Both the position numbers and the translations under genes were made by a program. Shown one piece after another: positions 34,997-46,604 of a stretch of DNA of 64,000 nucleotides. Each line of letters begins with the position of its first letter. Within the stretch, counting starts at the first letter, position 1. Source of the stretch: Phyto melanocephala (lineage: Eukaryota > Arthropoda > Insecta > Diptera > Rhinophoridae); NCBI GenBank assembly GCA_941918925.1, contig OW799236.1:98720562-98784561 (forward strand), in the 5' to 3' direction. A model generated the notes under the pieces. That model was given only the letters and a program-made list of their open reading frames with translations. It was not told where the DNA came from and did no database searches.

Positions 34997-37900
34997 GTGA
35001 GTCAAATAGTGAAAAATGTACCTTCTAATCTAATAAGATCCCTATTATTGGCTGCAACGATTTTCATTTACTCAATCATGAACAATGATTTAAATCACAA
35101 TTTGTTTCTTTGTAATGAAGCACATGACGTATACGTAATAATGAATCATACTTGCATCTGGACGAATCACACATTACTCATACGTCAACGTGCAAAGTAA
35201 AAAACAAAACAATTTAGGGCATTTTATATACTAAAAAAAAATTAATCCAAAATTAGCTCATTGGAATGAATTTTCAAAACCATGTACGGTTTCAACATCA
35301 GAAATTCAAATCGATAAAAGTATTAAGATTTACCTCTTGTTCTTGAAATACTAAAAATTGTTTTCGTTCGTAATTTCATACCCAGCAAAAAAATCTATGA
35401 CAAAAAAGTGAATTTGCAGGTGTTCAACTGGTGACGAAGTGATTAAATTTAAGTGAAAACAATAATGATTATAACATTAGCGTGTCATTGGAGATCATGT
35501 GTTTACATGAATATATTAATAAACTGCACTCCATTCTAATAAGTGCATGGAACTCATGCATATTTGTTGAAAAGCATCCGATATTTCATTAGTTGAATTT
35601 GTTTGTTTACATGAATTCTTTAAGATATTTTGCATGATTTTGCTTTTTAAGCACATTATTTATGACAAATTATTTCGCTTTTAGGAAGTCATTTAGAATG
35701 AATGCTTTAACACTATTGATTTAGAAGTCTTGAAAATGTAATACGCTTTGCACTTCTTAAAATTTTTTTTTGCTGGGTAATGAAAAATATTACAAATTTC
35801 AAGAAATTGTTGTTGTTTTAAAAATGAATTTGCGTACTTAATTGTTTTTATTTTTTTATAGAAACAGGGCGCTAATTTAAATTTATTATTTTAACTATCA
35901 TTTTAATGTCCATTTGGAAACGAGAAGCGTAGCAGTCAACTTCCATTTTAGTCATTTTTATCAAACGACATTTCTTCATGTTTTTTAAACATATTTTTAA
36001 AACATAATTATTTTTCTTTCTATATCCATCTTTTGGCTGGCTTTATTGAAATCAAAAGCATGTTTGATTTTTAAAGATTTTTCGTTTATTGCTGAAAAAC
36101 ATTTAAAAACATGGCTGTATTTCACTTTGTGATCTATGATTATTTTGTTCAAATCTATTGTTGAAAAAAAAACCCGGTAGTAATAATATCTTTTGGTTTA
36201 TATAAAGCCCACATTTAAGTCATTCGATTTTTTCTAGCAAACAACTATCAAGTTTTAAGTTTTTATTAAGAGCAAGCAGCGCTGCCATATTTTCAATCGA
36301 ATAGAATCTTTTTCATTTCATAAGTTTTAACTATAGTAAATAGAAATAAACTCGAATAAATAATTCAAATGAATAGAGTTTACGATAGCGCAACTCTTTG
36401 TCAAATGTGCGGCATTAAACTAGTGAAATCTTTCGATTAGTCTTTCGACCACAGCCGGAGTTCGAACATCGCTTATAATAAGGGCCTAACAAATAAAAAG
36501 CTATAAATTAACCGCCTTATTCATAAAAATTATTAAAGGGGTTTATAGAACTGATTTCCTAAGAAAATTTGGTGAAAAAAACCCCTTATAAAGGTGTTTT
36601 AAGTTTTATGAATTAGACCGTACAAATTTAAATTAAAGGGTGTCTTAGCAAAAATTCACTTTTTAAATTAACTGTTATATTGTGTGTGCAAGTGACAACT
36701 CTGAAATTTGGCAGCTGTCATATATGTATATTCCAATTATGAAAAATGAAGCGCTTGATCAGAGAACAACGCTTTATAATTGTAAAAACGAAAACAAATT
36801 TTCACTCAAGAAAGTGCACCTAATGTGTTAGCCATTCAAAAGTAGCCAAAAAATTTGAAGAAACTGGGTCGATTATGAACAGTAAAGGTGGAGTTACATA
36901 CCATCCGTTCATGCGTTGTTGCGTTTGATACTTTTTCACCTTTGTATACGTTTCTAAATTCAAGTTACATACAATGCGTTTTATGCATCAACTCTTATGT
37001 TTTAATCAGCTGTTGTGTTTATATTTTTATTAACTAAAAACAATTTTGACAAAATGGAAAGTGAAGTTGACAATTTAAGGGAATTTGTGGAATTCATTTA
37101 GTTTATGTACATGATATTTTGTGCTACAATAAGTTCAAAAATAACACAAGCATCAATAAGCATCTCCTCCAATGCATTTGTTTTCTTTTAATAATAAACA
37201 AACAGAGATGACACTCTGCACATAATAGTTATCGATAAATAGAATTAAAATTTTGATAATGAAAAAATGGTGCTTTAAATTAGTTTTTATGTATGTTTTT
37301 CTAAAAGTAATTGTAAACTTTATTTCGAATCCTTTTTCTTTTGTTAAAAACATTTTTTAATACAAAAAAATGGAAAAAATAAATCCACAACACAATCAGA
37401 TTTATCGATAACATCGAAAAAAAAATATTATTTGTCATCCATGGCTATCAACAACAGCTGACATTTTTTCACCTTTTCTGCGACGGATACAAAAGTAGAA
37501 AGTAAACCTACTTTGCTGCGTTGATACGTTTATGCATTATTTGCGTTTTGCCGTGTAACTTGTCACATACAATTACACTGATTCTACTTTTTGACAGATG
37601 CATAAAACGGAACAACGGATAGAATGCATGGTATGTAACTCCAGCTTAAGGCTCTCATACGTCAACATCGGTCTCTTGAAAACATCACTGTTATAAACGA
37701 GACTCCAAAAACGAAATTCCAAAAATATTAATTCGGCATCGTTCTCAATAACTTCAAATTTCACGAAGCACGCAGCGAACAATATTATGCTTACTCAGGG
37801 GCACGAACCCGCAACTTATGGAAAACGTCGGACATTTTTTCAATGGATAATAGATAATATTCTTTTATATTCGTAATACATGAATACGTGAACATGTTGA

Positions 37901-39693
37901 ATTATGAATTGTCATTTGATAGGTGAAATAAAAATTTCAACAAATTTGAAAATTAATACTAAGATTCACTAATTCAAATTTCATTGAAACATAAATAGGA
38001 ATTTTAAGTTGCATAGTAGTATACCGATAAAGAGTGCTGATGATGAAATCGTAGCTGATTTCGAAAATGCATTCCACTCGGCTAATATCGGAAATAATTT
38101 TAGAAAGAATATTCCTAAAAATGATTGCAATTTAATTAAATTTGAATTATAAAATTAAATGAAAGAATAAATGAACTTAAGCCAAAATAAAAAATGGTTA
38201 ACATTGAAAATTTAATATATAGTAAAAGTTCGAATAAAATATAAATATGAAATTAATTTACTTTGAAAATTCATTTGAACTTAATAGAATTTAACTTCTA
38301 AGCAAGCATAAATTTTTTTTTTTTTAATTCTGAGGTGTTGCGAAGTTTTTCCTGCTAGCTTGTTACATATCTATGGCAAAAAGGAAAAACTGCTTAAGTC
38401 GACATAAGCTAAAATTGAGATAACCACGTCGTTAAAATCCCAGAATTCAAAACTACCTTCAGGCAAACTTTCAACCATTTTGGACAACTTAACAAGAAGT
38501 TGTAGCATGAAAACGTTTTGCCTTTATTTTTTTAAAGAACAATATTATTTAGAATAACAACATTTTTTTTTACTTATATATCGCAGAATTCATATAATAA
38601 TTCTACAGGAAATCATTAATTGAATTTAAAATCAACTTAAAAATTTTGCTTTCCTAAAAATTTAAAAAAACAGATATAAGCAGTTTTTCCTTATTGCCAC
38701 AGATATATTTAAAAAAAGTAAAATAATTATACGTTTATATATACAATATATAACTATATGTATGAATGCATATAAGTACGTAGAACCGATTAGATGCAGC
38801 CGCTATAATTTCTCAATTGGCTGCCTTTCCTACTATGGATTTCGAGTAAAAATCGGTCTAAATAATTTACTTTAGCAGACAATAAAGATGAAAAGATTCT
38901 TTATAAGACAAAGTAGTACCTTAAGATTTTATTTTGCTATAAAAGTTAAATTATTCAAAGATAAACTTAAACTTTATTCAAAGTATACCCATTTGTGTTT
39001 CAGATGGTTGTACCGAAAAGAGCAGCTCTTCTTCTTGATCGTCTTATGGTGGCTCTGCATCATGCACTGGAAAAAGAACATAGTGGTAGTGCGAGGTTAA
39101 GTGATTTTTATAACAGCAAAAGCAACTATAATAAAAATAGTCCAACTGTTGCCAATGAACACAAAGATAAAATGCAAGATAATAAAGGTGATAAAAATTT
39201 TAAATTGTGCTTCGATTTTCGTATTAAATTTATTTGGGTTAACGCTGTGGTCTATATAAATCTATTTACAGATTCTACATATCTTGACATGTATAGCGAT
39301 GACGATCCAAGTGTTATGATGGACTATGATTTTAAAGATCTCAATTCGATAAATCGAGCTACTGGTGAAACTGTAAGTTGGATTATTAAAGCTTAAGTTG
39401 ATTTGAGAGATTTTTGGACATGAGTAAGAAAATTTCAGTTAATGGCACAGAGCTTTCAGAGAAGAGCAAACATGGGCTTGGATTTAGGTGGCGATATGGG
39501 CGTAGAGGGTGTTTCATCATTATTAGATGCATCATCTTCTTCATCGGCCCTTAGTAGGGGTCTTCTGAATGGTTACAATGGCGGTGATATCGGTGTTGGT
39601 GGTGGTGGTGTTGGCGGTGTAGTTGGCGTGGGGGGTGGACGAACAGCAAGTTCTTACTGGCGTTGTTATTTTAATGCTGTAAGCTGTTTTTAA
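34733..39693 (+). CDS. AstCC: Allatostatin double C precursor (gene span, four exons)
   Basis: Exons 34733-34996, 39004-39187, 39272-39372 and 39439-39693 join in phase into 267 codons. An N-terminal hydrophobic segment (ILLLLLVLQTFPPNF) acts as signal peptide or anchor. A dibasic NKR follows at about residue 40. KRAALLLDRLMVALHHALEK is a conserved amphipathic pro-segment. The C-terminus is SSYWRCYFNAVSCF directly followed by TAA, with two cysteines six residues apart for the disulfide ring of the allatostatin C/somatostatin-like family. As known for AstCC, there is no glycine for amidation and no dibasic site just before the peptide (only a single R). Acts as a secreted neuropeptide on allatostatin C-type GPCRs (established for the family). 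A Gly/Val-rich stretch precedes the peptide, with many GGT/GGN codons. Confidence 0.9.
36511..36620. repeat. Decayed palindromic MITE in AstCC intron 1
   Basis: The ends CCTTATTCATAAAAATTATT and AAGTTTTATGAATTAGACCG are imperfect complements, with AGGGGTTTATA / CCCCTTATAAAGG inside. It is similar to 14744-14848. Confidence 0.45.
36640..37860 (+). pseudogene. Mariner-like transposase relic split by a MITE
   Basis: The left end is AAAGGGTGTCTTAGCAAAAA. Broken frames then give LIREQRFIIVKTKTNF and VAKKFEETGSIMNSK, the N-terminal helix-turn-helix region of mariner-type transposases. The element at 36896-37646 interrupts it. Beyond, only unreadable remnants continue to about 37860. It lies inside AstCC intron 1. 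Confidence 0.5.
36896..37646. mobile_element. 751-bp TIR element with TAA duplication (Harbinger-like)
   Basis: The ends AGGTGGAGTTACATACCAT and, inverted, AGCTGGAGTTACATACCAT are flanked by TAA at 36893-36895 and 37647-37649. A short frame MESEVDNLREFVEFI near 37054 may be a leftover N-terminus. It sits inside the mariner relic, so it is the younger insertion. Confidence 0.75.
38024..38091 (+). ncRNA. Type I hammerhead ribozyme-like motif, best copy
   Basis: Stem I has two helices: outer CCGATA (38024-38029) with TATCGG (38086-38091), and inner GAGTG (38032-38036) with CACTC (38075-38079). Core CTGATGA is at 38037-38043. Stem II GAAATC/GATTTC is a perfect 6 bp with loop GTAGCT. GAAA is followed by AATGCATT, which forms a two-pair stem III or an intermolecular duplex. 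Predicted cleavage is after UUC at 38074. The internal loop in stem I opposite the stem II loop is where natural hammerheads make tertiary contacts. One extra U lies between CTGATGA and stem II. It lies in AstCC intron 1, sense orientation. Confidence 0.7.
38366..38708. mobile_element. ~340-bp inverted-end element (ATCTGTGGCA family)
   Basis: CTATGGCAAAAAGGAAAAAC is mirrored by GTTTTTCCTTATTGCCACAG, with TGCTTA/TAAGCA inside. A shorter relative is at 22105-22300. No ORF. It lies in AstCC intron 1. Confidence 0.65.
39004..39187 (+). CDS. AstCC: AstCC exon 2 (conserved pro-segment)
   Basis: The acceptor TTGTGTTTCAG is at 39003. It encodes MVVPKRAALLLDRLMVAL, HHALEKEHSG and an Asn/Lys-rich tail. 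The donor AAAG|GTGATA is weak, but it is the one that gives phase 1 and joins exon 3 in frame. A second possible donor is GCGAG|GTTAAGTG at about 39096. Confidence 0.8.
39272..39372 (+). CDS. AstCC: AstCC exon 3
   Basis: The acceptor CTATTTACAG is at 39271 and the donor ACT|GTAAGT at 39373. It encodes an acidic segment (STYLDMYSDDDPSVMMDYDF, KDLNSINRATGET). The 84-bp intron before it has no stop in frame, so retention would only insert 28 residues. Confidence 0.82.
39439..39693 (+). CDS. AstCC: AstCC exon 4 (hormone)
   Basis: The acceptor AAAATTTCAG is at 39438. It encodes LMAQSFQRRANMGLDLGGDM, a Ser run, a Gly/Val-rich stretch and finally YWRCYFNAVSCF before TAA at 39691-39693. The basic pair RR in FQRRAN is the nearest dibasic site upstream of the hormone, about 70 residues away. 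Confidence 0.92.
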   Translation, partial: LMAQSFQRRANMGLDLGGDMGVEGVSSLLDASSSSSALSRGLLNGYNGGDIGVGGGGVGGVVGVGGGRTASSYWRCYFNAVSCF

Positions 39694-39758
39694 TCTAAAT
39701 ACATATACATTTATAAATAGTAACATTTAAATAATTTATAAAAGTAAACACATATTAT

Positions 39759-39764
39759 AATAAA
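39759..39764 (+). terminator. Candidate AstCC polyadenylation signal
   Basis: AATAAA lies 66 bp after the AstCC stop codon. Other AATAAA hexamers follow farther on, for example at about 40278, so the true site is uncertain. Confidence 0.4.
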
Positions 39765-40473
39765 TTTAATTGCACTAACCCATTAGGAATGCTAATCGGA
39801 ATTTGTCGAATCTCAAAAAACTCATTTTTTCAATCAAAGTTATACAAAATTGTAACTCATTTATTGTAAGAAGTGTAGAGATTTAAACATCGTCAACATA
39901 CTATAATTACCTCTTAATATAAAAAAATAAAGGAAAAACTTATATGTATTAAATTTTTTATTTTTTTTATACTTGTAAAACTAATCCTAATTGACATTCC
40001 TACCAATTATTTATATATTTTAACCACATTAGATCTAAATATTTTGTCATAATATGTACTTACGTACAAACTCATTAATATTAATTACATTTAAATAAAA
40101 AAAAAAAAAAAATTGCAATATCTGTTTGTAAGTAAATGTATGTAAATACCAAAATATGTCTAACATTTGTAATTATTATTGGCTAATTTATTAAATGTTA
40201 AGTATTTTTTATTATTTATTATTCTACAGTTGTATACATATTTCTGTATTCAAGTTTCGTTTTATGTGTTTTCGAGAATAAATCAAATCTAAACAGTTGT
40301 ACATTTTCTTTACCTACACTTGGACACGCAAAAATTATTGTAGAGGTAATTTATTAACATGTTTATCACAATATGATTAAATTGTTTGTTGAAAGTAATC
40401 AAACAAAAAAAATGTTGAAAACATTATATTATGATGCGTCATTTAGGGCGTCGTTTGACGTCTGACGTACTTA
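39765..40473. other. AT-rich stretch after AstCC
   Basis: Possible 3' UTR and intergenic DNA. No gene or repeat is recognised. Confidence 0.45.
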
Positions 40474-41462
40474 AAACAAGTAAGAGTGCTATATTTGGCC
40501 GTGCCGAATCTGATAATACCCTTCACCATCATGTACAAAGGTATAATCCCGCATCGTAACTTAATTTATTATTTCCGACGCCATCCCTGATTTTGAATTT
40601 TTACGTAGTTAACTGTATTCTACTAGTCAAGCTCTTTCATTTGATACCCATATTGATGAGGTGAAAAAAAATTTGTTCCGACATTTTGTTTAAGACGCCA
40701 TCTTGGATTTTACATTTCTTAATAATTAACTGTATTATACTCGTCAAGCCCTTTTATATGATACCAATATTAAGGGGTTCAAGAAGTTACATCTTTAAAT
40801 ACCAGATTTGACCCACATATAAATGTATTGTCCGCCATTTTGAAGTGGCGCCCAACATGAATTTTTATTTTTGTATAGTGCTTATATTGCGCTAGTCAGA
40901 TGATACCAATATTGACTCCCTCGGTTGTCTAGAAGCTGAAAAAATTGATTTTCGTTTGTAAATTTTTGGAATATATATTTTTAAAAAAAATTTTTGCCCA
41001 TAACTTTACCGATTAGAGCCCGCTTTATCCAAAACTTTTCACGAATATCTCTAGAGTCATGTTATATCTTAAAATAGTAGCAAAGGTACCTATAAATTAT
41101 TCTATGGCTGGAAAATTTTAATTTTGGTGGTAAAATATGGGAAAAAATAGAGGCAGTCGTGTTTATTTGTTCATATCTCAGAAAGTTATGAGGCGATTGT
41201 GCTGAATTTCAATAGCGATTCATTCCCGGATATTTCCAAAAGATTGATATCATACACAACAGATCTGAGGAACATATGGTTGCTTCTAAAAGTTGATTTC
41301 AACCAACACACGGACATACAGTTAGGGCTTAATAGACTCCCCTATTCATAAGCTTTCAGAAAATATATACTTTATGGGGTCGGAAATGAAAATTGTAGAA
41401 ATTACAAGTGGAATGACAAAGCTTTATATACTCTTAAGCACCACAGGTGAAGGATATAAAAA
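40474..41462 (+). mobile_element. CAAGTAAGAG-family element, distinct interior
   Basis: It starts AAAACAAGTAAGAGTGCTAT and ends GTGAAGGATATAAAAA. The interior lacks the poly-A/T tract and instead has repeated CAAGCTCTTTCATTTGATAC / GCCATCTTGGATTTTACATT blocks before the common CTCATATCTCAGAAAGTTAT tail. Related interiors occur at 151-417, 31.6 kb and 46.6 kb. Confidence 0.75.
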
Positions 41463-42135
41463 CACATTCGTAGCCGCGAAAACTTATCGTATTTAAATTA
41501 AAAAAAATTTTACTGGATTGATGTTTTTCTCAAACACTGCTGATCAGTTACTATTACCGTGTTAAGTGTAGCCTGGACAAACCTAAACAAGAGCGTCAAC
41601 GTTATCTAATGAACTGTTATGTTCACTTTTGTTGTCTAATTAAATTCCCTAAATAAAAATAAAAATGAAGAAAATACTGTTGGATTGACCTGAAACGACA
41701 TTATTTTTTAACCATTACAAAAGCAAAAAATAACATCAGTTTAGATAGCCTAACGCCCTGTCTAAATTGGATTTTCCAATTGCAAAGCATAGCCGCCGCA
41801 GTATTTCGATTTGCAGCATACGTATGATATTGGCCGAGAACTTTTGACAGCTAAAAAGTGTTTATATATTTCCCATTATCTTTCAATCGATAACATTGGT
41901 CTGCAAAAAAATTGGTCCCTGAACATAAATATGTGGAATATAGTGATATCAACTCGTCATATTAAATTCCGCTTTCAGTTTTCGCGTATCACGTACAGAT
42001 TTTTTTATGGGCATGGCTAATATATTCCCCTAAATAAGGCGTCCACGCTTACTTATTTCAATATAACTCTTTAACAGCTTATTCGATTTGATTAATTGAA
42101 ACACCAAAAGATGCGGAATAAAATGACCTTTAATG

Positions 42136-43610
42136 CTAGGCGCACAATTGGGACGAACGACGAATTTGTCGTAGCGAATATTCGTCATTAAAAATAAAAC
42201 ATATTTTTGTATATGAGAATGTAATTGATACAATTATGGCATCGGTCGAAATTCGCTATACGCGGCGAACTCTGCAAAAGATTTATTTATATTTCTTACG
42301 CCGGCGAACGACAAACAAATTGGAACAAGGTGACCATTTTCTATTAAATTTGGGTTTACTTCTCAACCTTTTAAGAAAATCAAGTTAGTTTTTACTTTAA
42401 TAATTGTTTTATTTTTTATTTTAAAACATTTAAAATAAATTTAAAAATGTTAACTACAAAAATTTCTTTTTATTTATGTTTTTGTAAATTTTTGAATTTT
42501 TTTAGTGTTTTTTTTTTTAATATGGTCACACTATAAGTTGTTATACAAAAACAAAATTGTTATTATCGTTTACTGCACGTACCCAGCAGATTTTTTGTAA
42601 ACGTTTACTTATACGTAAAAAAGTTTTTTCTATGACAGAAATTATATTTATTATTTTGTTGAGTTAAACAAAAATTTCAATTCTTCGATTATTATACCCT
42701 TCACACAGTGAAAAAGGGTATATATAGGTTTGTCATTCCATGTGAAATTTCTACATTTTTCATTTCCGACCCCATAAAGTATATATTTTCTGAAAGCTTA
42801 TGAATTAAGCTCTGTCAGTCTGTCCGTCTGTCCGTGTGTATGTTGAAATCAACTTTTTGAAGCCCCCCGACATCGCTTGGACCCGGGTGAGGTATTGAAA
42901 TATCAGAAATATTCGGGAGTAGATCGGTATTGAAAATCAGAAACATCGGTACATAAACAACTGAGATATGAGGAAAAACCCACGACCACCTCGATTTTTT
43001 TTCACAAAAACAACATTACAACAACAACATACATACACACAAACGGGTATACTGGTTAGAGAAAACGTGGCATCGAATCCCAGCTGAGCCAAAAAATTTT
43101 TTTTTTTTATTTTTTTAAAATTTTTTTTTTAATTTTTTTTTATTTTTTTTTTGTTTTATATTTATTATATTTATTTTAATTTTTTTTTAAATTTTTTTTA
43201 AATTTTTTTTTTAAATTTTTTTTTAAATTTTTTTTTTAAATTTTTTTTATTTTTTTTTTTAACATACATACGTAAATTTATAATTTTACAATGGAATGTT
43301 TTTATATATGTATGTTTTTTATATGTACATATGTACGTATTTCATAATAATGAGATGAATGGTGATACAAACTACTGTTATTGCATGACTACACGTTGTG
43401 AAGGGTATATAAGATTCGGCACGGCCGAATATAGCGCTCTTACTTGTTTTTGTTCTTTCTTTGCACAAACAGTAAACAATTTTATCAGCTATAAAAGATG
43501 TTACCCTTTTGTCATTATTATGCTTCATACGACGAATTTTCACAGCGAATTTTTACCGACAAGTTCGTCGTGTTGGGCGAAGTTCGTCATTCGTCCCAGT
43601 TATGCGCCGA
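42136..43610. mobile_element. TIR element (GGCGCA...GGGACGAA ends) with nested repeat
   Basis: Left GGCGCACAATTGGGACGAAC and right, inverted, GGCGCATAACTGGGACGAAT are followed by GACGAA and TTGTCG blocks on both sides. Without the nested copy (42691-43449) the element is about 715 bp. There is no readable transposase. Confidence 0.65.
42691..43449 (-). mobile_element. CAAGTAAGAG-family element, nested, minus strand
   Basis: On the minus strand it runs from AAACAAGTAAGAGCGCTATA to GAAGGGTATAAT. It includes long A-rich tracts, TTGGCTCAGCTGGGATTCGA and CGGGTCCAAGCGATGTCGG. It inserted into the TIR element 42136-43610. Confidence 0.8.
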
Positions 43611-44075
43611 TCATTACATAAATTTTTCCATTTTCAACTGTTTTGTAGTGTTTCAGAAATTTATAAAAAAATATATATATTTTTGTAGAGTTAACTATAT
43701 TAATTAATTATTGATTTTGAACTTTCCTGAAAATGAAATTAAATGTCTTTTATTAACTAAAAAAAAACATAATTGCTAGTTTGAAAAAATTGTCAAAAAG
43801 TCAAAAAAATATAAAATATTCATAATTTTCACCTGGCGATCTCATTGAGTCAAGTACTTATTACACTTGCTGACAAATAGAGACTCAAATAAGTACCATT
43901 TATCATGGACAGAAGTCGTTTAGTTTGCTTAATGGCGAAAAATCGATTTTTTTTAATTTGCGACACGTTAATTTAAAATTGAAAAATCAGTGATAACCCA
44001 TATTATAATAGTTAACTTATAAAAACTTCGTTGCTATAATCGGAAACTTTACCACTAATACTCGAATGAAAATAA

Positions 44076-44566
44076 AGGCCTAACTAAATTATGCTTTTGC
44101 TGGCTGAAGCAAATGTGCGGATACATAAAATTAAATGTATGTAACTATATTATACTTCAGAAACTTTTCGTCAAGTGTCATTTGCTTAAGCAAACGAAAC
44201 GAAATTTGCCTTTCGTTTGATTTTTACACACTGTTGCATTATTTAGTAATTTTTTTTATTAATGTTGTCATTTGTTTTTTAAATTAGTAAAAAATGTATA
44301 AATTTTATAGTTTATGGTAAAATATTTTTACATTTTACACATTAAATAATAATTTTGTGACAATATCGATACATTTAGGAAACATAGAAATAAAACAGCT
44401 TTTGCAAAAGTACAAATATTTGCAACTAATCATAGTATGTATTTAAGTTTAAAAAGTACAATATATCCACCGACAAGTCTTCAAAAATTTTCTTAAGCAT
44501 TTGACAGACTTTTCGTTGATTTTTGACAATAGCTTAAGCCAGCAAAAGCATAATATAGTTAGGCCT
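44076..44566. mobile_element. 491-bp TIR element with TAA duplication (Harbinger-like)
   Basis: AGGCCTAACTAAATTATGCT and, inverted, AGGCCTAACTATATTATGCT continue into TTTGCTGGCT. TAA flanks at 44073-44075 and 44567-44569. Further internal mirrored sequence is GAAGCAAATG. No ORF. Confidence 0.8.
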
Positions 44567-44935
44567 TAAGAATTATAAGAGGCGAAAAACGAATTTCGCA
44601 ATTAAAAATTGTATTGTGTGTATATCTAAGCAAAGAAACTACAAATATTTAGCAGCTAGTTCGCGGCATGTTTTGGCATGATTTGTCTATATTTGGACAA
44701 TAGAAGGATCTATGGGAATTATGTGTGAAATAAAATGTTCGCTACGGCTTCGGTGGCATACTTTTATTTGATGGTCTATATTTTTAAAAGAGCCATTGTT
44801 TCGTTGGCTGTGTAGAATGTCGCGCCATCCTGTTGGAACCACATAACGCCCAGGTAAAAATCCTTAAAATAAGTAATATGATTCCCCAATTCTAATTTCA
44901 TTAACTGAAACTAATCTCAAATTACATGTGAGTGT

Positions 44936-45005
44936 ACCAATAAAAAGTGCTTATGAGGAAATCGTAACTGAATCGAAAATGCATTCCACTCGGCTAACAT
45001 CGTAA
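44936..45005 (+). repeat. Degenerate hammerhead-ribozyme repeat
   Basis: It has AAAATGCATTCCACTCGGCT and AAATCGTAACTGAATC, but the core reads CTTATGA, so it should be inactive. The outer stem is lost. Confidence 0.65.
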
Positions 45006-45249
45006 TAATTAATTTTTTTTAACGTCTGGCCGAAATATTGTATCTTTACTTATTTTTTCGTTTAAAAATATTTGTACGGAATGGCTGAGAATCTGGTACT
45101 GCTTTCATATTCAAAAATCAATTTGTAGCTTTATGAACGTAATATATTTAAAAAATTTGTTTTGTTTGTTTTTTTCTACAGTTTTGCGAATTTTTAACAA
45201 ACATGTTGTTAAGTTATCGTAGGATTAAAAATTGTTAATTTTTATAGTC

Positions 45250-45500
45250 AAAATATTGCAGAAAACAGAGGCAGTTGTATTATTATTGGTTTAATCTCTA
45301 AGAGTTATGGAATGATAGCATTGGTTTCAAATAGCGATTTATAACTGAATATTTTCTAAAGACTGATACCACACACATCAATCTGTGATTCAAAAAGTTG
45401 ATTTCAGCCAAAGACTGACGGACTTCCTAATTCACAGGATTTCAGAATATATATATAGAGTGTGGGGTCGGAAGTTATAATTGAAATGACAAAGCTATAA
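45250..45500 (+). repeat. Old CAAGTAAGAG-family 3' half
   Basis: It has diverged GAAAACAGAGGCAGTTGTAT, AATAGCGATTTATAACTGAA, AAAAAGTTGATTTCAGCC and GTGTGGGGTCGGAAG blocks in the usual order, with the terminus lost. Confidence 0.5.
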
Positions 45501-46604
45501 ATGAAGAGCGTCAAAAACTCATTTTCTTTATTTTATTAATTTAGAAAATCGAAAAATATTTATTTGTTCAAATGCATGAACATATTTTTAATAACTTTAT
45601 TAAATTTTTATGTCAGTCTTAAGTATACATACGAACAAAAACTCGTGAAAAGTATTGTTGTTGAAGAAAATCTCAATTTCTTTAAATCTGTTTGAACAAC
45701 ACAAAGAAACTACAACTAACACATATTTATTTACGGTTTTACAATTATTATTTGTTATTTTTCTGTCTACAAGTCATTAACATTTTAATTGAATAAATTG
45801 CCAATATTTATTACAGTTAACTATTGTAATTACAAAAACTAATACCGTTATTAGACAATAATCTTAATGTTCGTGACTTTAAACAAGACGTAACAGTGCA
45901 GTGTCACAAATGAAAACTAATTGTCCAACTGTATTGAATATCTTGTTGTTTTATAGTCGTCAGCAGTTGATAAAACCATAAAAATGGTCAACTAACTATC
46001 AAAATGCTGCTTACAAGCTGCAACTTTCAATAAGGAATCCATACACATTCTAATGCATCAACTCGTATACACACATTTACACCAACATTGTGTGATGGCA
46101 GTGTGTTTGGTAAGCATGTGTGCATGTCAATCTAAATGTATTGTAAAAGTTTTTATAAGAAAGTATTTTGTTTAATAACAGAATTAAAATTCAATCTTTG
46201 TAAGAGAACCCTTATGTAACAGCGATTCTATTAAAAGTTTAAAAAGCGTGTCCTGCATATCTTTACAGTAATTTAAGAAATGCATTTTATGCGAGGCAGG
46301 ACTTACGTAAAAACGTTGAAAAAAATACAAATCAGTCAATGTACCGTAGAAGAAACTCAGCTAATTTTAAATGCATTTTAAGCTAACTTTATTCAAATAG
46401 TGATGGTTGATGCCATGATGATTTTAAATGGGGCTAACTGACTTTGTTTTTTTTAAATTGCTATGTCCTATGCAATTGTATTCAATGTTCAGAGAACTGC
46501 ATTACTTTTTCGCTAACTTAAAGCTTAAAGTTATTGCAGTTAAAAGTCACCTTATTTATAGTTACTTAGATTAAAATTAGTTATATTTAAGTTAGTTTTA
46601 AACA

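Noticed and set aside
34733..35200. A free-standing 155-aa protein
   Set aside because: The part after 34996 is intron read-through beyond a strong donor; the true continuation is AstCC exon 2.
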